NCBI GenBank assembly: GCA_025765615.1
Contig: JAIVFJ010000127.1
Location: 1-64,000, forward strand
Direction of reading: 5' to 3'
DNA: 64,000 nt
From: Zopfochytrium polystomum
Taxonomy: Eukaryota; Chytridiomycota; Chytridiomycetes; Chytridiales; Chytridiaceae
The translations under genes and the position numbers were made by a program. Below, one piece after another: positions 51,501 to 63,970 of this stretch. Position 1 is the stretch's first letter; each line of letters begins with the position of its first letter. The notes beneath the pieces were generated by a model. That model was not told the origin of the DNA and did not search any database. It saw nothing but the letters and a program-made list of their open reading frames with translations.

Positions 51501-54500
51501 AAGGAACACAAAGTCTTAAGACTGATCGCCCAAGAACTGGAAAGTACCTCCAGCTCTCTCACCGAGGCTGCTTGTGTCGCCATCGCGGAGATTGCCAAGT
51601 ACGGAACTCTGACTGCGGAGTTGCCCCTCGATGCTTCAAAGTCGGATGAAAAGGTGTGGAACACTGCTTCGGTGCTGGAGAAACTTCAAAAGGAAGTGAA
51701 AGCGACCAAAGACACAAAAGTAAGTTTCGCAACTCCCGTCGCATTGATGACTGAAATGTTTGTCCTGCCTGAAATCCAGCTTCAAGAACTGTTCATTTCC
51801 ACAATAGGGTACATTGCGTTGGGATCCCCGGCTGAAGCCTCGGGAGTTGTCGATTATCTATTCACGCTCCCCCCAATTTTTTCCAAAAACGTGGAAGTTC
51901 ACTTCACGATTGGAGAGGCTTTCTGTGCCGCCACTTTTGGCTGGAAGGCTACTTGCTTTGAGGAGTTTCTTGACATTCCCGATTTGCGAATCGAAGACGA
52001 GGGAACAGTAAGGAGCGACGTAAGCGCCAAAGCGCTGAAGCGGTGTTTCGTTGATGCTCGGCCTGCCGGAGTCTTAGCCGCCCGTAAAGGGATTTGCGTG
52101 TGGTTGATGACCCTTGTCAAGTACTGTGGCGGTGTAGAGGAAGTGAAGGTGGTGATTCGGTTTCCAGTCAGAACCGCGCCATTAATTCGGTATCTAGGCG
52201 GAACTTCCAAACATTCACTCAACATTTTCGGGCCTGATTGCAGATCGAGACGGTCCGTTCTTCGGCCAGCCAATTTGCTTCGCTTACCTTTTGCCTCTCC
52301 AGAATTTGTTCAGGATGTGGCCTCCAAAGGAATTGGCATGGTTTACGAGCTCGGTGATGAAACACTGAAAGCATCCCTGGTTCAGTCGCTTGTCTCCACC
52401 TTCACGGAAGGTCGCCGAATCGCTCCTCAAAGTGTGACGGCGGAAACCCAACTCTTCCAAGAAGGGGCATTGGGCTCCACCCCAGACGGCAGCTCCCTAA
52501 CAACATATCAGTCGATTTTGTCCCTGGCATCTGATCTAAACCAACCGGATCTAGTCTATAAGTTTATGTCTTTGGCGTCAAATAACGCGCTATGGAACAC
52601 ACGACGTGGCGCGTCCATGGGCTTCACGACAATAGCAAGCTTGGCCGAGGAGCAACTGGCTCCTTTCCTGCCCAGGCTACTTCCACGACTCTTCATCTTT
52701 CAATTCGACCCCGTGTCGAAGGTTTCGGAAAGCATGAAGAGCATTTGGAAGGCTCTGGTTCGGGACCCAAAGAAGGCAGTGGATGAGAATTTCGATGCCA
52801 TTTTGAAGGAGATATTGAAGTCGATGGGTGACCGCATGTGGCGAACAAGAGAATCGAGGTTGGTTCTCACTCTTCTTTCACACCTAAATTTTTGGAATAG
52901 CTGTCTTGCGCTGTCGGATCTTCTTCAAGGCCGCCAGATGGACCAATTCGAATCATCCTTGGAACAAATATGGACGATGTGCTTCCGAGCTTTGGATGAT
53001 ATAAAAGAGAGTGTCCGAGTTGCAGCTTTCACAACTTGCAAAACCTTGACAAATCTCACGGTTCGATACTGTGATCCAACCGCCTACCCTCCCAGCAAGG
53101 GAAGTAAAGTTGTCGATGTTGTTGTGCCCTTCTTTTTGGTAAGCCATGTTGGTGTGAACGGCCTACGACCCTTATCCACCGTCTTTTTAGACAAAAGGCC
53201 TGCAATCAATGGCAGAAGATGTGCGGAAATTCTCACTGTCCACCATCCTTAAAATTTGCAAGATTGGTGGAATTTTGCTGAAACCGCACATGACGGAAAT
53301 TATCTATACCCTGCTTGAAAGCCTTACCGCACTTGAACCCCAAGTTCTCAGTATGTGTCGCTCCAGGGTTGTATCTTCTGACATCTTCGCAGATTACCTC
53401 ACTTTCCATGTGGAAAAGTACAACTTGACACAAGACCAGCTTGAGAGCTCTCGACTTAGCGCTGCCAAGGCCTCCCCAATGATGGAAGCAGTCGAAAAAT
53501 GTATCGAGAATATGGATGCCAACATCTTCGAGTCTCTCTCACAGAAGTTGATCACGCTGATCCGAAAGGTAAATTACGCAAAACTCCAATAGTGTTGCTG
53601 AGCGCCCATATCAGGGAATGGGCCTTCCAACGAAAGCAGGCACTGCCCGCTTTGTTGTCTCCATCGTCACTAGATGCCCAGATATCGTAAAACCTCATTC
53701 AGACGCTATTTTAAAGGCACTTGCAAGTGCTGTCTCTGATCGATCCGCCGCTGTTCGAAAGTCCTTCGCGACGGCCATTGGCTACATATCGCGACTGGCG
53801 TCAGATACTGCTCTCCAGAAATTGTTCAAACATCTTCAAGACACTTACGTTGAGGCTGAAGATGACGAGGCGAGATCGATCCCTGGAATTATCTTTCGAG
53901 ACATTTCTAGATTTTCGTCTGATGCGCTCTCTCGGTTCTCCTCCACCGTCCTCCCCCTTGCATATATCGGCATGCATGATGGCAACAAGGAAATAGCTGA
54001 CTCCTGGGCAAGTGTTTGGGAAGAAAACACGGCAAGTGCCTCAGCAGCCGTCAAGCTTCATCTACCCGAGCTGACAGGACTATGCAAATCCCTTCTTGCG
54101 TCGACTTCGTCGTGGACAGTCAAAAAACAAATCGGAGGTACCTTGCGCGACGTGGCAAAATCAATATCCAGCCAAATATCCCTGCAGATGGATGTCATCG
54201 TCCCAATCTTGTTGGAATCATTAAGCGGCCGAACGTGGGAAGGGAAAGAGGCTATACTTGAAGCGTTGGTAATCTGCTGTGTTGAGGGCAAAGATTATCT
54301 TCGTGAGCCAAAGCAGGAGAAAATGTTTGCGGAAGTAGTAAAGGTGCTGCGATGCTTGCCCGCCTCGACAGAGCTCTGATTTTCACCCAAAGGTCGTTTT
54401 GCGAGAGGCCAAGAAGATCAACCTAAATTACCGCAAGTTTGCTCTGGACTATTTAGGTCAATTTTTCGAAGGTCTTGAGCTGGATCGATTTGATGATGTG

Positions 54501-55205
54501 GAAGACTATTTGACCGAAATCCTCGAGGGAAAAGATGACGAAGAAGACTCAGAGGAGCCTTCAGACAAAGGCGTTGCCCGCGATATTCAAATTAACGCGT
54601 TTCAAGCTCTTGGAAAGTGCTGGCCAACTCAACACGAAAAGCAAGGTACTACTGCAGAAAATTTACCCATCTGGAAGGCTCATTTGCTCACATGTTGTAG
54701 TCTCCTGTGGAAATAACACACTGAAGCTTCTGGCCAAGGGATTGAAGGACAGGCCATGGAATGTTCGAATTGTGATTTTGGAAGCTTCGGAAAAGGTGTT
54801 CGCCAAATCAACTCTACCCGTAGACGAGATCTTTTCGTTAGGTTGTGTGGATGAATTTATTCAAAATCTTGTGCTTTCGGTGAACGACGGAAAGGTGAGT
54901 TCTTTCCTTTTGCCTTCGTGCTCGAAACTGATATGAGGCTCAAAACAACCCAATTAGTACGCTGTTATTCGCGAAAAGGCGGCAAAGACCATTGAAAATA
55001 TGATGCTGCTCGTTTTGGGTGGGTCAACGACGACAGTGACCGCGTACTTGGACTGACACCGCCAAATTTGCCACATCGTGCAGGGACTGGCTTGCTATCA
55101 GATGAAACGCGGACTCGCTTAGCGAAGGAACTGGACGATGCAATCCAGCGAGAGGGTCTTTCCAGCATTGCCGATGTTCTCAAACGAGTGCGGATTCGCT
55201 TGTAG
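48534..55205 (+). CDS. ECM29: ECM29 proteasome adaptor, 25 exons
   Basis: HEAT-repeat protein that binds and checks the 26S proteasome. Exons 48534-48546, 48593-48723, 48785-49025, 49051-49109, 49166-49420, 49473-49818, 49864-49928, 49974-50124, 50167-50357, 50404-50699, 50753-51003, 51049-51152, 51192-51347, 51399-51719, 51780-52148, 52198-52252, 52303-52858, 52901-53138, 53191-53350, 53393-53568, 53615-54334, 54393-54645, 54701-54894, 54958-55018, 55084-55205. The 1827 residues match human (about 1845) and yeast (about 1868) sizes. Diagnostic stretches: ELLENVELKFALAD, QDVASKGIGMVYELGDE, EGALGSTPDG, LASDLNQPDLVYKFM, MWRTRESSCLALSDLL, RLSAAKASPMME, SGRTWEGKEA. Exon 1 is 13 nt. The intron at 49026 is only 25 or 28 nt. 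I first suspected Gcn1 but the order of blocks is ECM29's. Confidence 0.95.
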
Positions 55206-56025
55206 GCGGTGTATCCAATCACGGGAAACAGAGGAAAATTTTGAAGCAGAGGCGAAGAAAACAGAGAAGGGAGAAGGGGAGGAAAAGTAAACAAAAAATA
55301 AAAAAAAGGAAAACCAGAGCAATCATCTCTTCCTGACGGCGGCCTTCTGTTCAAATTTTTTTGAAAAAAAAAAGTTTTCGAAAAACCCACAAAGTGCGTG
55401 AAGGAGTGAAAAAACGCTGAGTGGAGCGGTAGAGGTGAGGGGAGTGGTCTTGGCTGGTAATTGGTGGTGGCGGTGACGGTCGCCTTCATTGTTAACGGCG
55501 ACGAGTGGCGCTACTGGAGCCAGACGGTCACCCCATCGTCTCTCGCCCTTAATCGCAACCGCCTGTTCCATCTTGGCCCGGTTGTGACAGGCTGTCTTTG
55601 CCTCTTTCCGCCGATTGAATGAGGACTGCAGCGTATCAAGGTTTTCGAATGTTCGCGGCTGTCGGACTGAAACACCTCTGGAGCTATGGCTGGGAAGGTG
55701 GAACATGGGTGGTCGGGAATGTAGATCGTGTTCAGGCCGTTCTTTGGGGCATCGATGTTCGTGGCTTGGCGCCGAGAGGACTTCTTCCCTCGGATTGAAT
55801 GAGGCAGGGAACCCCACGAAGTCGATCCACCATCGTAGTAGTTGGGCCGTCAGGCTCACCAGATCTTGTGCCGATTAGTAGCCGACTGACTGACGAAGCC
55901 CTTTTTCCTCTACCCTCCGATCGCCCCCCTTTTCCTCTCCCCAGTTTCCGCGGACAGCTCTCTGTCGTCGATTTTGCCGCCTTCCCCATTCTTCACCACC
56001 AGTCAATCTCCGCCACTGAATCTCA
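55206..56025. other. intergenic with weak minus-strand ORF
   Basis: ECM29 3' flank and CK1 promoter. A minus-strand frame of 178 codons (55323-55859) has balanced composition in part (PRTFENLDTLQSSFNRRK) but no family, ends in Phe/Lys low complexity and lacks a supported start. Kept as a candidate only. Confidence 0.35.
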
Positions 56026-57344
56026 ATGAATCCGGTCCCATCTGCTGGGCCGTCTAATCAGCCTCACCCTCTCAGTGAGATTCGCATTGGGAGCAAGTAC
56101 AGACTTGGCCGAAAGATCGGCTCTGGAAGTTTTGGTGATATCTACCTGGGTACGTTTCGCCCTAACCCGCGAATTTGTATCACCTAACCTCCACCTATTC
56201 CACTGCAACCATTTATATAGGAGTGAATGTTGTGAATGGTGAGGAGGTGGCCATTAAGCTCGAGTCTGTACGGGCGAAGCACCCGCAGTTAGAGTATGAA
56301 GCACGTGTGTATAAGAGTTTGGCTGGTGGTGGTGAGTACTTTTGACGCGATCTTTCGTGTAGTTGACTGCCACTTCTCGCTCCGTTATCTACAGTTGGTA
56401 TCCCTTTCGTGAGGTACTTTGGTGTGGAGAACAATTACAATTGCATGGTACTGGACCTGCTAGGCCCAAGTCTTGAGGATCTCTTCAATTTCTGTGGTCG
56501 CAAATTCAGTTTGAAAACGGTACTTTTGCTCGCAGACCAGTTGGTACGACCCCGGAAGTTATTGTCATCAGCATTGCTAAATGTTGCGTTCCCACAGATT
56601 GCCCGGATCGAGTATATTCATTCCAAAAATTTCATTCACCGCGATATCAAGCCAGACAACTTCCTCATGGGACTTGGAAAACGGGGAAACCAAGTAAACG
56701 TCATCGATTTCGGTCTTGCGAAAAAGTACCGAGATCCAAGGACACACCTTCATATTCCGTACAAAGAAAACAAAAATTTGACCGGCACAGCCCGTTACGT
56801 CAGCATCAATACTCATCTCGGTGTCGGTGAGCAATACGACGAAGCAGTATTTTGCTGTTCTGACTCTATTCATCAGAGCAATCTCGTCGGGACGACCTGG
56901 AGTCGCTCGGTTATGTCCTTATGTATTTCTGCCGGGGGTCTTTACCGTGGCAAGGGTTGAAGGCCGCCACGAAGAAGCAGAAGTACGATCGGATAATGGA
57001 AAAAAAAATGACGACTCCGGCAGAATCCCTTTGCCGGTAAGTTTTGCCGTTTTTATGTCGACCTCTCTGCTAACAGTGGTTGCCAGGGGCTACCCCAATG
57101 AGTTTGTTGTCTATCTGAATTACACACGGTCTCTCAGATTTGACGATAAACCAGACTACACATACCTCCGAAAAATCTTCCGTGACCTGTTTATCAGGGA
57201 GAGCTACAACTACGACTACGTGTTCGACTGGACCGTGGTCAAATATCAGGTGGGGACAGGTTGATCTTCACCAATTTTACCCTGACTTTCCTTCGTTATT
57301 AGCAAGAGGCAAGGGAGAGACAGGCTGAGGAGCCACAGGAATGA
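56026..57344 (+). CDS. casein kinase 1, Hhp/Hrr25 type
   Basis: Ser/Thr kinase of the CK1 delta/epsilon-like group, acting in DNA repair, clock, trafficking and ribosome assembly in other fungi. Exons 56026-56149, 56221-56331, 56395-56543, 56598-56826, 56877-57036, 57087-57249, 57303-57344; 325 residues. Gly loop [17 protein letters not shown] Lys, catalytic [16 protein letters not shown], the CK1 tell-tale [13 protein letters not shown] (in place of the usual APE region), [16 protein letters not shown] and LPWQGLKA. The kinase domain is complete; the tail is only about 15 residues ([11 protein letters not shown]), lacking the long regulatory tail seen in many relatives. No lipid-anchor Cys pair at the C-terminus, unlike Yck-type enzymes. 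Confidence 0.97.
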
Positions 57345-57916
57345 TCCTGTCAAAGTATATCGTCATACTGTGGTATTGGTTTCCGGGAGGAAGTTCACTG
57401 CGTCTATCACAGCTTCCGCCCATTATGCCATACTTGACACGAAACAAAATAAAATTTAGTGTGGAAGACTGGATTTCCCTGTTGCTGATATGCGTGTCCA
57501 GTCCCTCGAGAACCAATTTGAGTTGGAAATGTAGTTCTTAATCAGTTCGTGGTCCAATGTTCGCACGTTTGACACAGACAACTTCGCGTCACCCCTTGTG
57601 AACACGCCTGTGACTGACTTTAAAACCTGTCAAAGCGATTCGATCGTGGGCTTCCAATCGTATTTGGGAGAGCACTGCAAACACGAACGGAGTTCTGAAA
57701 GAAGAATGAGAGATGGAGTAGCGTCTCCATTCTATCTTGCGTTGCAGCTTTGCGAGTACATTGTGCACAACTTTCGCTTATATAATCGTCAAACGGGGGC
57801 GAAAAAATGAGAAAGGACTCGCGTGAGGCTCCATGTTGCAGTGGACGGGACGCACTCCCATCAGTTCTTTATTCAAACCACGTATCAGATCGTTGGAACT
57901 AAAACGCAATTCGTTC
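57345..57916. other. convergent 3' flanks
   Basis: Between CK1 and the C9orf78-type gene, which end towards each other. Short open frames only, none family-like. Confidence 0.55.
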
Positions 57917-59283
57917 TTATCTACGGGTCCGTTTCTTAAATTTATCCATGACATATTGGTCTGACATACGGGTTAAGTACAGCAAGCAAGCGGAATTGGC
58001 GGCCACATACCAGTGGCCATGGTCCGCTTGTCAAACTTGCGTCCCTTATGGTCCTTCGTCTTATCCCGCTCCTCCGTCTTCGGTCTGCCTTCTCTCTCGT
58101 TGTTGCGTTGCGTATGAGTTTGATTATTCCCTGTGATCGGTCATTGAAAGAGAGTAAGAGAAATAACCCTAGAAGAAATTGAAACAACAAAAATTTACAT
58201 CTGGCGGACGCCGTGTACGACTGGCCAGGTAGCTTGTCCTAACAATGAAAATTTTTTCAGAGGCTTTTAGGAAGTGGTTCTCGCTGTACCTGAGTTGGGT
58301 TGGCCTTTTTCTCCAGAAAGGCGCGCTTAGCCTTTTCTGTTTCCTCGATGTTAAGCATCTTCGTCCTATTGCAATAGCATTTCAGTGCCTTGGCTAGTAT
58401 CACAAAAGCGACACTTACGTGATACCAAGATCGACCTCCGGAATGGCTGTGAGCATCGAAGCTGATAATGTCACATTCCCTTCCTGTACAGGTTTTGCTG
58501 AGGTCTTTGAACAAGCGTGCGAGGTTAGCGTGGGAATTCCGTCATAGTCCACAAACGTCTGGACCTGCAAATTGTCGGGAATTTGATACAGTTCATCCAA
58601 GCCGCCTGCAGGATGAGGCGAGGACGATGCCGATTCTGTTGTGGCCTGTACAACTAGCAGCTGCGACTGTTGTTCCGCGGCGCGCTTTTTTTGTAGTTCC
58701 CTTTCAATAAACTCGTTCCTAGTAGCAGCAGTCAGTCACCCTTTTATGCAAAAGTCTCAAAGAGCACATTTTCTTCTCAGTGTCCATGGTGTTGGAGGCT
58801 GCAGCGAACCCTCCCGATGTTTTACTGGTGCCTGTTGGGTCAATCCTGACAAAAGTTGGTCAGCATCTTGGTGAGGGACTCATGGGTTCGAAACAGGTCC
58901 ACCCAAAGCCTCATCCCACGTCTCGGACTCCCAGCGCAAGAACAAAAAAAAGGGAGCGCGCACTTTTTCGCCCGCACCTCGGCTAGGTCGACCAAGCCGC
59001 CGGACACCAGCTTCCACGGATCTTTGGCAGGCTCGGCATCGTCTTTCTTCCGCAGGCTTGGATCTCCCTTGACCAGCTCCTCGGCGTCGACGCCGTGGTT
59101 GCGGCGTCTTCGCAATCGTCTCAGTTCGAGGGCGTCGGCGATGTTGATCCCCACGTCGCCGTCGCCGTCCGCCGATGCTGAGGTTGGGCCAGCAGCGGCA
59201 GTTCCCGCCTCGTCCTCGTCGTCTGACAAGTCACGCTTACGGGCGTTCTGCGACGCCGATTTCGGCCGCTTTTTTGAAAACAT
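57917..59283 (-). CDS. C9orf78/Tls1-type splicing factor
   Basis: Member of the HCA59/C9orf78/Tls1 family, spliceosome-associated proteins that in fission yeast affect splicing of heterochromatin and telomere regulators. Exons in transcript order 59283-58964, 58845-58768, 58718-58419, 58365-58290, 58238-58199, 58130-58011, 57960-57917; 325 residues. Signatures: DALELRRLRRRRNHGVDAEEL, the PWKLVSGGLVDL block, GGFAAASNTMDTEKKM, NEFIERELQKKRA, and the strongly conserved IPEVDLGI followed by IEETEKAKRAFLEKK. The end, DQYVMDKFKKRTRR, is the family's basic C-terminus. Acidic poly-Asp/Glu patch near residue 20-25. Short exons (40 and 44 nt) near the 3' end were set by frame and are less certain. Confidence 0.9.
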
Positions 59284-59317
59284 TTTTCTTTCGTTGTGTC
59301 TTAGAGCACAGGGTGCG
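59284..59317. promoter_or_regulatory. 34-bp divergent start-to-start gap
   Basis: Only 34 bp separate the start codons of the C9orf78-type gene (minus) and the phosphodiesterase (plus), so both promoters must overlap the neighbour's transcribed region. Confidence 0.7.
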
Positions 59318-62300
59318 ATGGCACCCTCACCAAGCCCCACTCCATCGGCACCGACTCATGGCGGGGAGGAAGGTTCTCGTGAGCATCCTGTTCAGGCAAT
59401 ACAACGTCAGCGGTACCTCCAACCGGGGCATCCGAACACAGCGGTCTCGCACACCACCCCCGCGAATCCATCGTCGTCCTCGATGCACTCATCCACATCG
59501 AGCTCGGCCCACGACCCGCAACCGCAGATGAACTTCCCACATCAATCCAGAGGCGGCCCAGGATCCGTCGACATAGACATCATCGTGGCACACAATCAAC
59601 CAAAGTATGTACTCTGACGATGATATCTGAAATGCGCTCAGTAATGTGCCAAAGTTTCAGCGATCAGACGACCGATTTCACGCGGCATTCACAGGCTGGA
59701 TCTGATAGCCAGAGTTGGTGGAGCAGGGCCTTCGGTCAAACCGAAAAAGAACCGCCGATTCCTCAACGGCCACAAGGACGATCGCTTTCCTTGGCTTACC
59801 TTCAGGATACTCTGCCACAATTCAACAGTGGGCCCGCAGAGCGTTCACTGCAAACGGCCATCGACAGCCACATTCACGCGGCCCTGTGTGTGAAGCACGC
59901 AAAATTTTCACGGTTCCTCCTCCACTTCCACAACCATCATGTGGAGGACGACTACCGCCGCTACTTCTGGTCAAGGATGCTGCGCTCGTGGCTGTGTTTT
60001 GTGATTGTGGCCGGGTGCATAGTGCTGTCAAGTCATCTTGCTGGGCGATTTGCAGCAGTCGGGGATGGAGCACCAGGTCTGCAACTGTAGCTGTGTTTGC
60101 TGTCGCTTTGGCCCTTTCTGACTGATTCACCCTAAGCTGATGGTAGTGCTCGCGGTTGGCTCCTCTTTACTTTCGCTTGCGCGGCGCCTTTGTTTCTGAT
60201 CGGATCGACACCAGCGTGGCTTGGAGATGGTCGAATGTCCCGATTTGTGCATGCCCTTTCTTTGATGTTTATAATTGTCATCGCTCCAGTTTCGTCTGTT
60301 GTTCGTTATACCAACTCGACCTCCACCACGGTTTCGGCACCGTTTTACATCGTCAGTATTGTTTCGAGCGTCTTTTTCATGCGGCTCCGCTTTCTATATA
60401 CGGTCATATCTATCTTGGTCGCTGCGCCTGTCTGGTTTGTTCTGGCCGCCCGCGATCTTGGTCTCAGCCCCGACGCCCGCGGACAGTACGTTCAAGCTGG
60501 ACTTTCTCTTATTTTCGCATGCATTGTTGCGTGTTTCATGGCCTACGACTTGGAGAGATCGATGAGAACACGCTACCTGTCAGACAGTCGATTCATTTCG
60601 ATTACCAGGAATTTGCAGTCGCAGTTGGATGGATTGGAACGTTCGCTACTTGCTGCTTCAGGGAAAGGCGGCGTCAACCCGGCAGATCTCGACTCTCCAC
60701 TCGAGAAGGCCATGCTAGCAGTTCGGAACCTGATTCTTGACCGGACCGTCAGCCCGGAACACAAGGCGGTTCTAGACGTTGTCATGGCTTGTCTTAGCAG
60801 TCCAAACCTACTTACCCCTGATCTGGACGTCCAGGTTCAGAGAGGGCAGGTCTCCGTTGACGATGAGCAAGAGGTGCGGTGTTGTCCGACAGATGAAACA
60901 GCAATGCTGACTTTATCCAGAAATGGCTCTTTCATGAAATTGCTCGTAGGCCGACTGTTGGAGACGGTCAAATGCAGTTTGTAGCTGATAATGTTGATAC
61001 CGATGGGCGGATTTTGGCCTCCGATTTGCATTTGGCCCCAACGGGTGATTTAGGCGACTCAACGAGCTCAAGACGCGGATCTTTAACTCCGGGAACGTTG
61101 ACGGCAACTATGGAGCTGTCAACTTTAAGCGACATTGCATCTTCACCATCGGTTGCAGCCCTTCTTGGTCGCACTCTCGACTACAACTTCCCAATATTTG
61201 ACTTCTCCGAAGCGTGCGATGGTCTTCCCTTACTAGTGTTATCGCATCATTTATGTGTTTCCAGCGGCCTTCTGAGCCGCCTTTCGCTTGATCCACAGCT
61301 GTTCGTGAACTGTATGGCCTCCATTGAACGAGGATATCACGCTGAACTTCCTTGTGAGTGAGACCAAGGTTGATTTGTTGACTTCTTCTTAATCTGGCGT
61401 TCTCTTTCACGCAGTTCACAACTCACTTCACGCCGCTGATGTGCTTCACTGCATAAACTACTTGGTTTCAAAAGCTCCAGTTCGATCAATATTCAGTGAT
61501 TTGGAGCTCCTGGCCGTCTATGTTGCAGCTGCTGTGCATGACTTTGATCACCCGGGTGTTGGTAACGGCTTCCTCGTGGCATCAGCAGACCGCAAAGCGC
61601 TCCTATACAATGATAAATCTGTTCTAGAAAATCACCACTGTGCAGCAGCGTTCGAAGTCATGTCACGACAGCAGTGCTCTTTCTTGAGCAAACTTGACCG
61701 CGCGGATTATAAGATTGTTCGGGAAGCTGTTATTGAGATGGTTTTAGCCACAGACTTGTCTCAGCACTTTTCTCTCTTGACGATGTTCAAGAAAAAAGTT
61801 CTTGCAGCGGAGAAGTTTGATCCCGTCGCGACTAGAGAAGACCGAATCCTACTTATGCAAATGTACGTCGAAGCTGACCGTTGCAATGCTGATTTAACCG
61901 TTTTCAGGTTGATGAAGTGTTCGGATGTCTCCAACCCTACAAAAGCCTGGCCTCAATACAGCCGCTGGATCGACCGGATCACTCAGGAATGGTACCTTCA
62001 AGGCGATAGAGAAAAAGCACTCGGTCTCCCAGTCAGCCCATTTATGAATCGCGACAGCCAAAGCGCAACCAATCCAGCCTCAGCTCAGTCCGGGTTTATC
62101 AACTTCATCGTCGCACCGTTGTTTGATGCTTTTGGTTCATGGGCAGATGTTACAGAAATCAAAAAAGCCTTGGATCTGAATCGTGGGCGCTGGGAGGCGG
62201 CTTTGCTCGGCCAACAACAACTTCAACAAATCCGCAGGGAACTTGCAATGCAATCGGATCGAAGGCCTTCGCTACCATCGCCGAATGCGTCTGGGCCGGC

Positions 62301-62583
62301 TTCAGATTCTTCTGGGTACACTCCGATGAGAGTTCCGCGGCGGCGTAATAAGTCTCTATCTTTCATCGCGGAACTAGCGGAAATGCCCGAAAGCGAGTAC
62401 CATGGGACAGCATCCAGTTCCCTTCCGTCTTTGTCGTCTGTCTCAACCTCTGTGACGACGGTGCTGGTGGACGATTCCACAGGCACGCAGACACGCGGCC
62501 TTCCAACGAAAACTTTGATGGATCGACGAAAATCTGGACCGGTTCCGTTTCCCACTGTTTCGGAGGAACGGGAAGATGCATGA
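59318..62583 (+). CDS. membrane class I cyclic nucleotide phosphodiesterase
   Basis: Hydrolyses cAMP and/or cGMP. Exons 59318-59604, 59661-60076, 60137-60873, 60921-61353, 61415-62583; 1013 residues. A disordered N-terminus precedes about six hydrophobic helices (WLCFVIVAGCIVLSS, GWLLFTFACAAPLFLIG, ALSLMFIIVIAPVS, FYIVSIVSSVFF, VISILVAAPVWFVL, GLSLIFACIVACFMAY), then a linker of about 230 residues. The catalytic domain starts at about residue 600 with the metal-site motifs FHNSLHAADV, VHDFDHPGVGN, NDKSVLENHH and a later MYVEADRCNADL. The substrate-fixing Gln region is near GFINFIVAPLFDAF. The C-terminal 130 residues are Ser/Pro-rich. Membrane tethering of a PDEase I is known in zoosporic fungi that use cyclic-nucleotide signalling; the link is inference. 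Confidence 0.96.
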
Positions 62584-63092
62584 ATTTCCTGGCTGCTGTT
62601 TTTCGATTCATATATCTTGTTCGCTGTTGGCGCGGACGTTGTATTTATTTACATTCTATGTCCTGTACAAAATCTTGGTAGATTGAATACAGTAAAGTCC
62701 AGAGTTTTGTGCACCCACCTGGGTGAGGAGGAGGACAAGGCTAGCCTTTCCCTTCAACTCAGCGACTTTTTATGGCCCCTTTCGGGGCCGCCTTACTTCT
62801 CGTGGCAGCTGTGTGCTTGCTGTCCACGGCCACTACTTAACTGCTACACATTGCAATGTTGAGGTCCGGATTCGGCAGCCGTCGTCGACGGACAGATAGT
62901 CGAGTTCGAGGTGTGCACGGTCGACGGGGCGCTGCTGTTGCTTCTTTTCTCTGCTCTATCTCCAAGAAATGCTAGTTCGAGCATCTTCTCGTCCGAGGAC
63001 TTTTTGATAGAAGCGCATAATGGGGTTTTGATGATTTGAATTTCGACGCTCTTCTCAAAAATCACTTCATTTTGTTCGCTGAGTCAAGCAAA
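62584..63092. other. intergenic
   Basis: PDE 3' flank and RPAP3 promoter. A minus-strand frame (62844-63065) reads SSDEKMLELAFLGDRAEKR but has no clear start, family or splice partner; not annotated as a gene. Confidence 0.5.
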
Positions 63093-63970
63093 ATGGCCAC
63101 AGCAAAAGATGTCGCCTTCCTTGTCAGGCAGAATTCACAGATTCAAAAGGTAAGACGGGATGGTGTGCGAAGCGCCCGTCCTATTAGTGTCGTGGGTCCG
63201 TCGAAACGAATCCAAACTGACGACTTTCCGACCGACTGCCCTTCGCAATCCGACTGCCGAATACCACAGAACGCCGTCGAGGACTTGCTAAATTGGGAAG
63301 CGGATATTAAGGCGAAGGACGCCGAGGCGCGCCGACACAGATCGCGTCCTCCAAGCTCGAAGTCTCGGTTGGACGATGTGCCTGCCGTTTCTCCCAGCGG
63401 AGGCGCTGCCGAGATGCTCTCGGCAGCCCCAATCCGCTCCAGAACAACCACTTCCATAACCGCAGCTTCCCCAGGGAGTGTTTCCTCGGCAGATTCAGCA
63501 TTGAAGAAGCAGAACACCACCAAATCAGAGGTGAACGGTGCTTCTGCCCGAGCGGAGAAAAACAGTTCCGTTTCATCCAAGGAAGAGCCGGTCAGTTTCT
63601 CTACAAGCACGCAGGCGCACATGCAGCACATGAATAAACAATACTACTAGAAAAACAACACCAAAGAAAGTCAAGTCCGCCCGACGTCAACTGGCACAAA
63701 TACAGCTCCGGATTCAGCTAATGCGGAAACACAGGATGAACTCGACCCGAAACTACGGAAAAAGGTGGAAGACGCTCTCTTGGAGAAGGAAAAGGTTGAA
63801 AGCAAGAGTTTCTTTGAAATCGGAGCCTAAATCATGCCACAGGGAAATCTTCTCTTTAAAAAAGGCGAGTACAAGAAAGCAATCACTTGCTATTCCAAGA
63901 GTATCTCGTTAGATCCGACTTCTCCCGTTGTTCCTGTGAATCGTGCAATGGCCTACCTAAAATTAAATGA
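63093..63970 (+). CDS. RPAP3-type TPR co-chaperone (3'-partial)
   Basis: N-terminal part of an RPAP3/Spaghetti-like protein, the TPR subunit of the R2TP Hsp90 co-chaperone that assembles RNA polymerase II, snoRNPs and PIKK kinases. Exons 63093-63149, 63270-63590, 63651-63794, 63843-63970, ending at a GTAAGT donor; the rest lies beyond the window. The start MATAKDVAFLVRQNSQIQK joined to NAVEDLLNWEADIKAKDAEAR matches the RPAP3 N-terminus (VKQNAEE..L..WEKDIKQKD). After a Ser-rich linker the first TPR begins: GNLLFKKGEYKKAITCYSKS, then LDPTSPVVPVNRAMAYLKL. The window ends inside intron 4, so completeness is unknown. Confidence 0.87.

Noticed and set aside
48534..55205. First read as Gcn1
   Set aside because: Both are HEAT proteins, but block order, signatures such as LASDLNQPDLVYKFM and the 1827-residue length fit ECM29.
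58856..59340. Open frames spanning the divergent start region
   Set aside because: Explained by exon 1 of the C9orf78-type gene on one strand and the start of the phosphodiesterase on the other.
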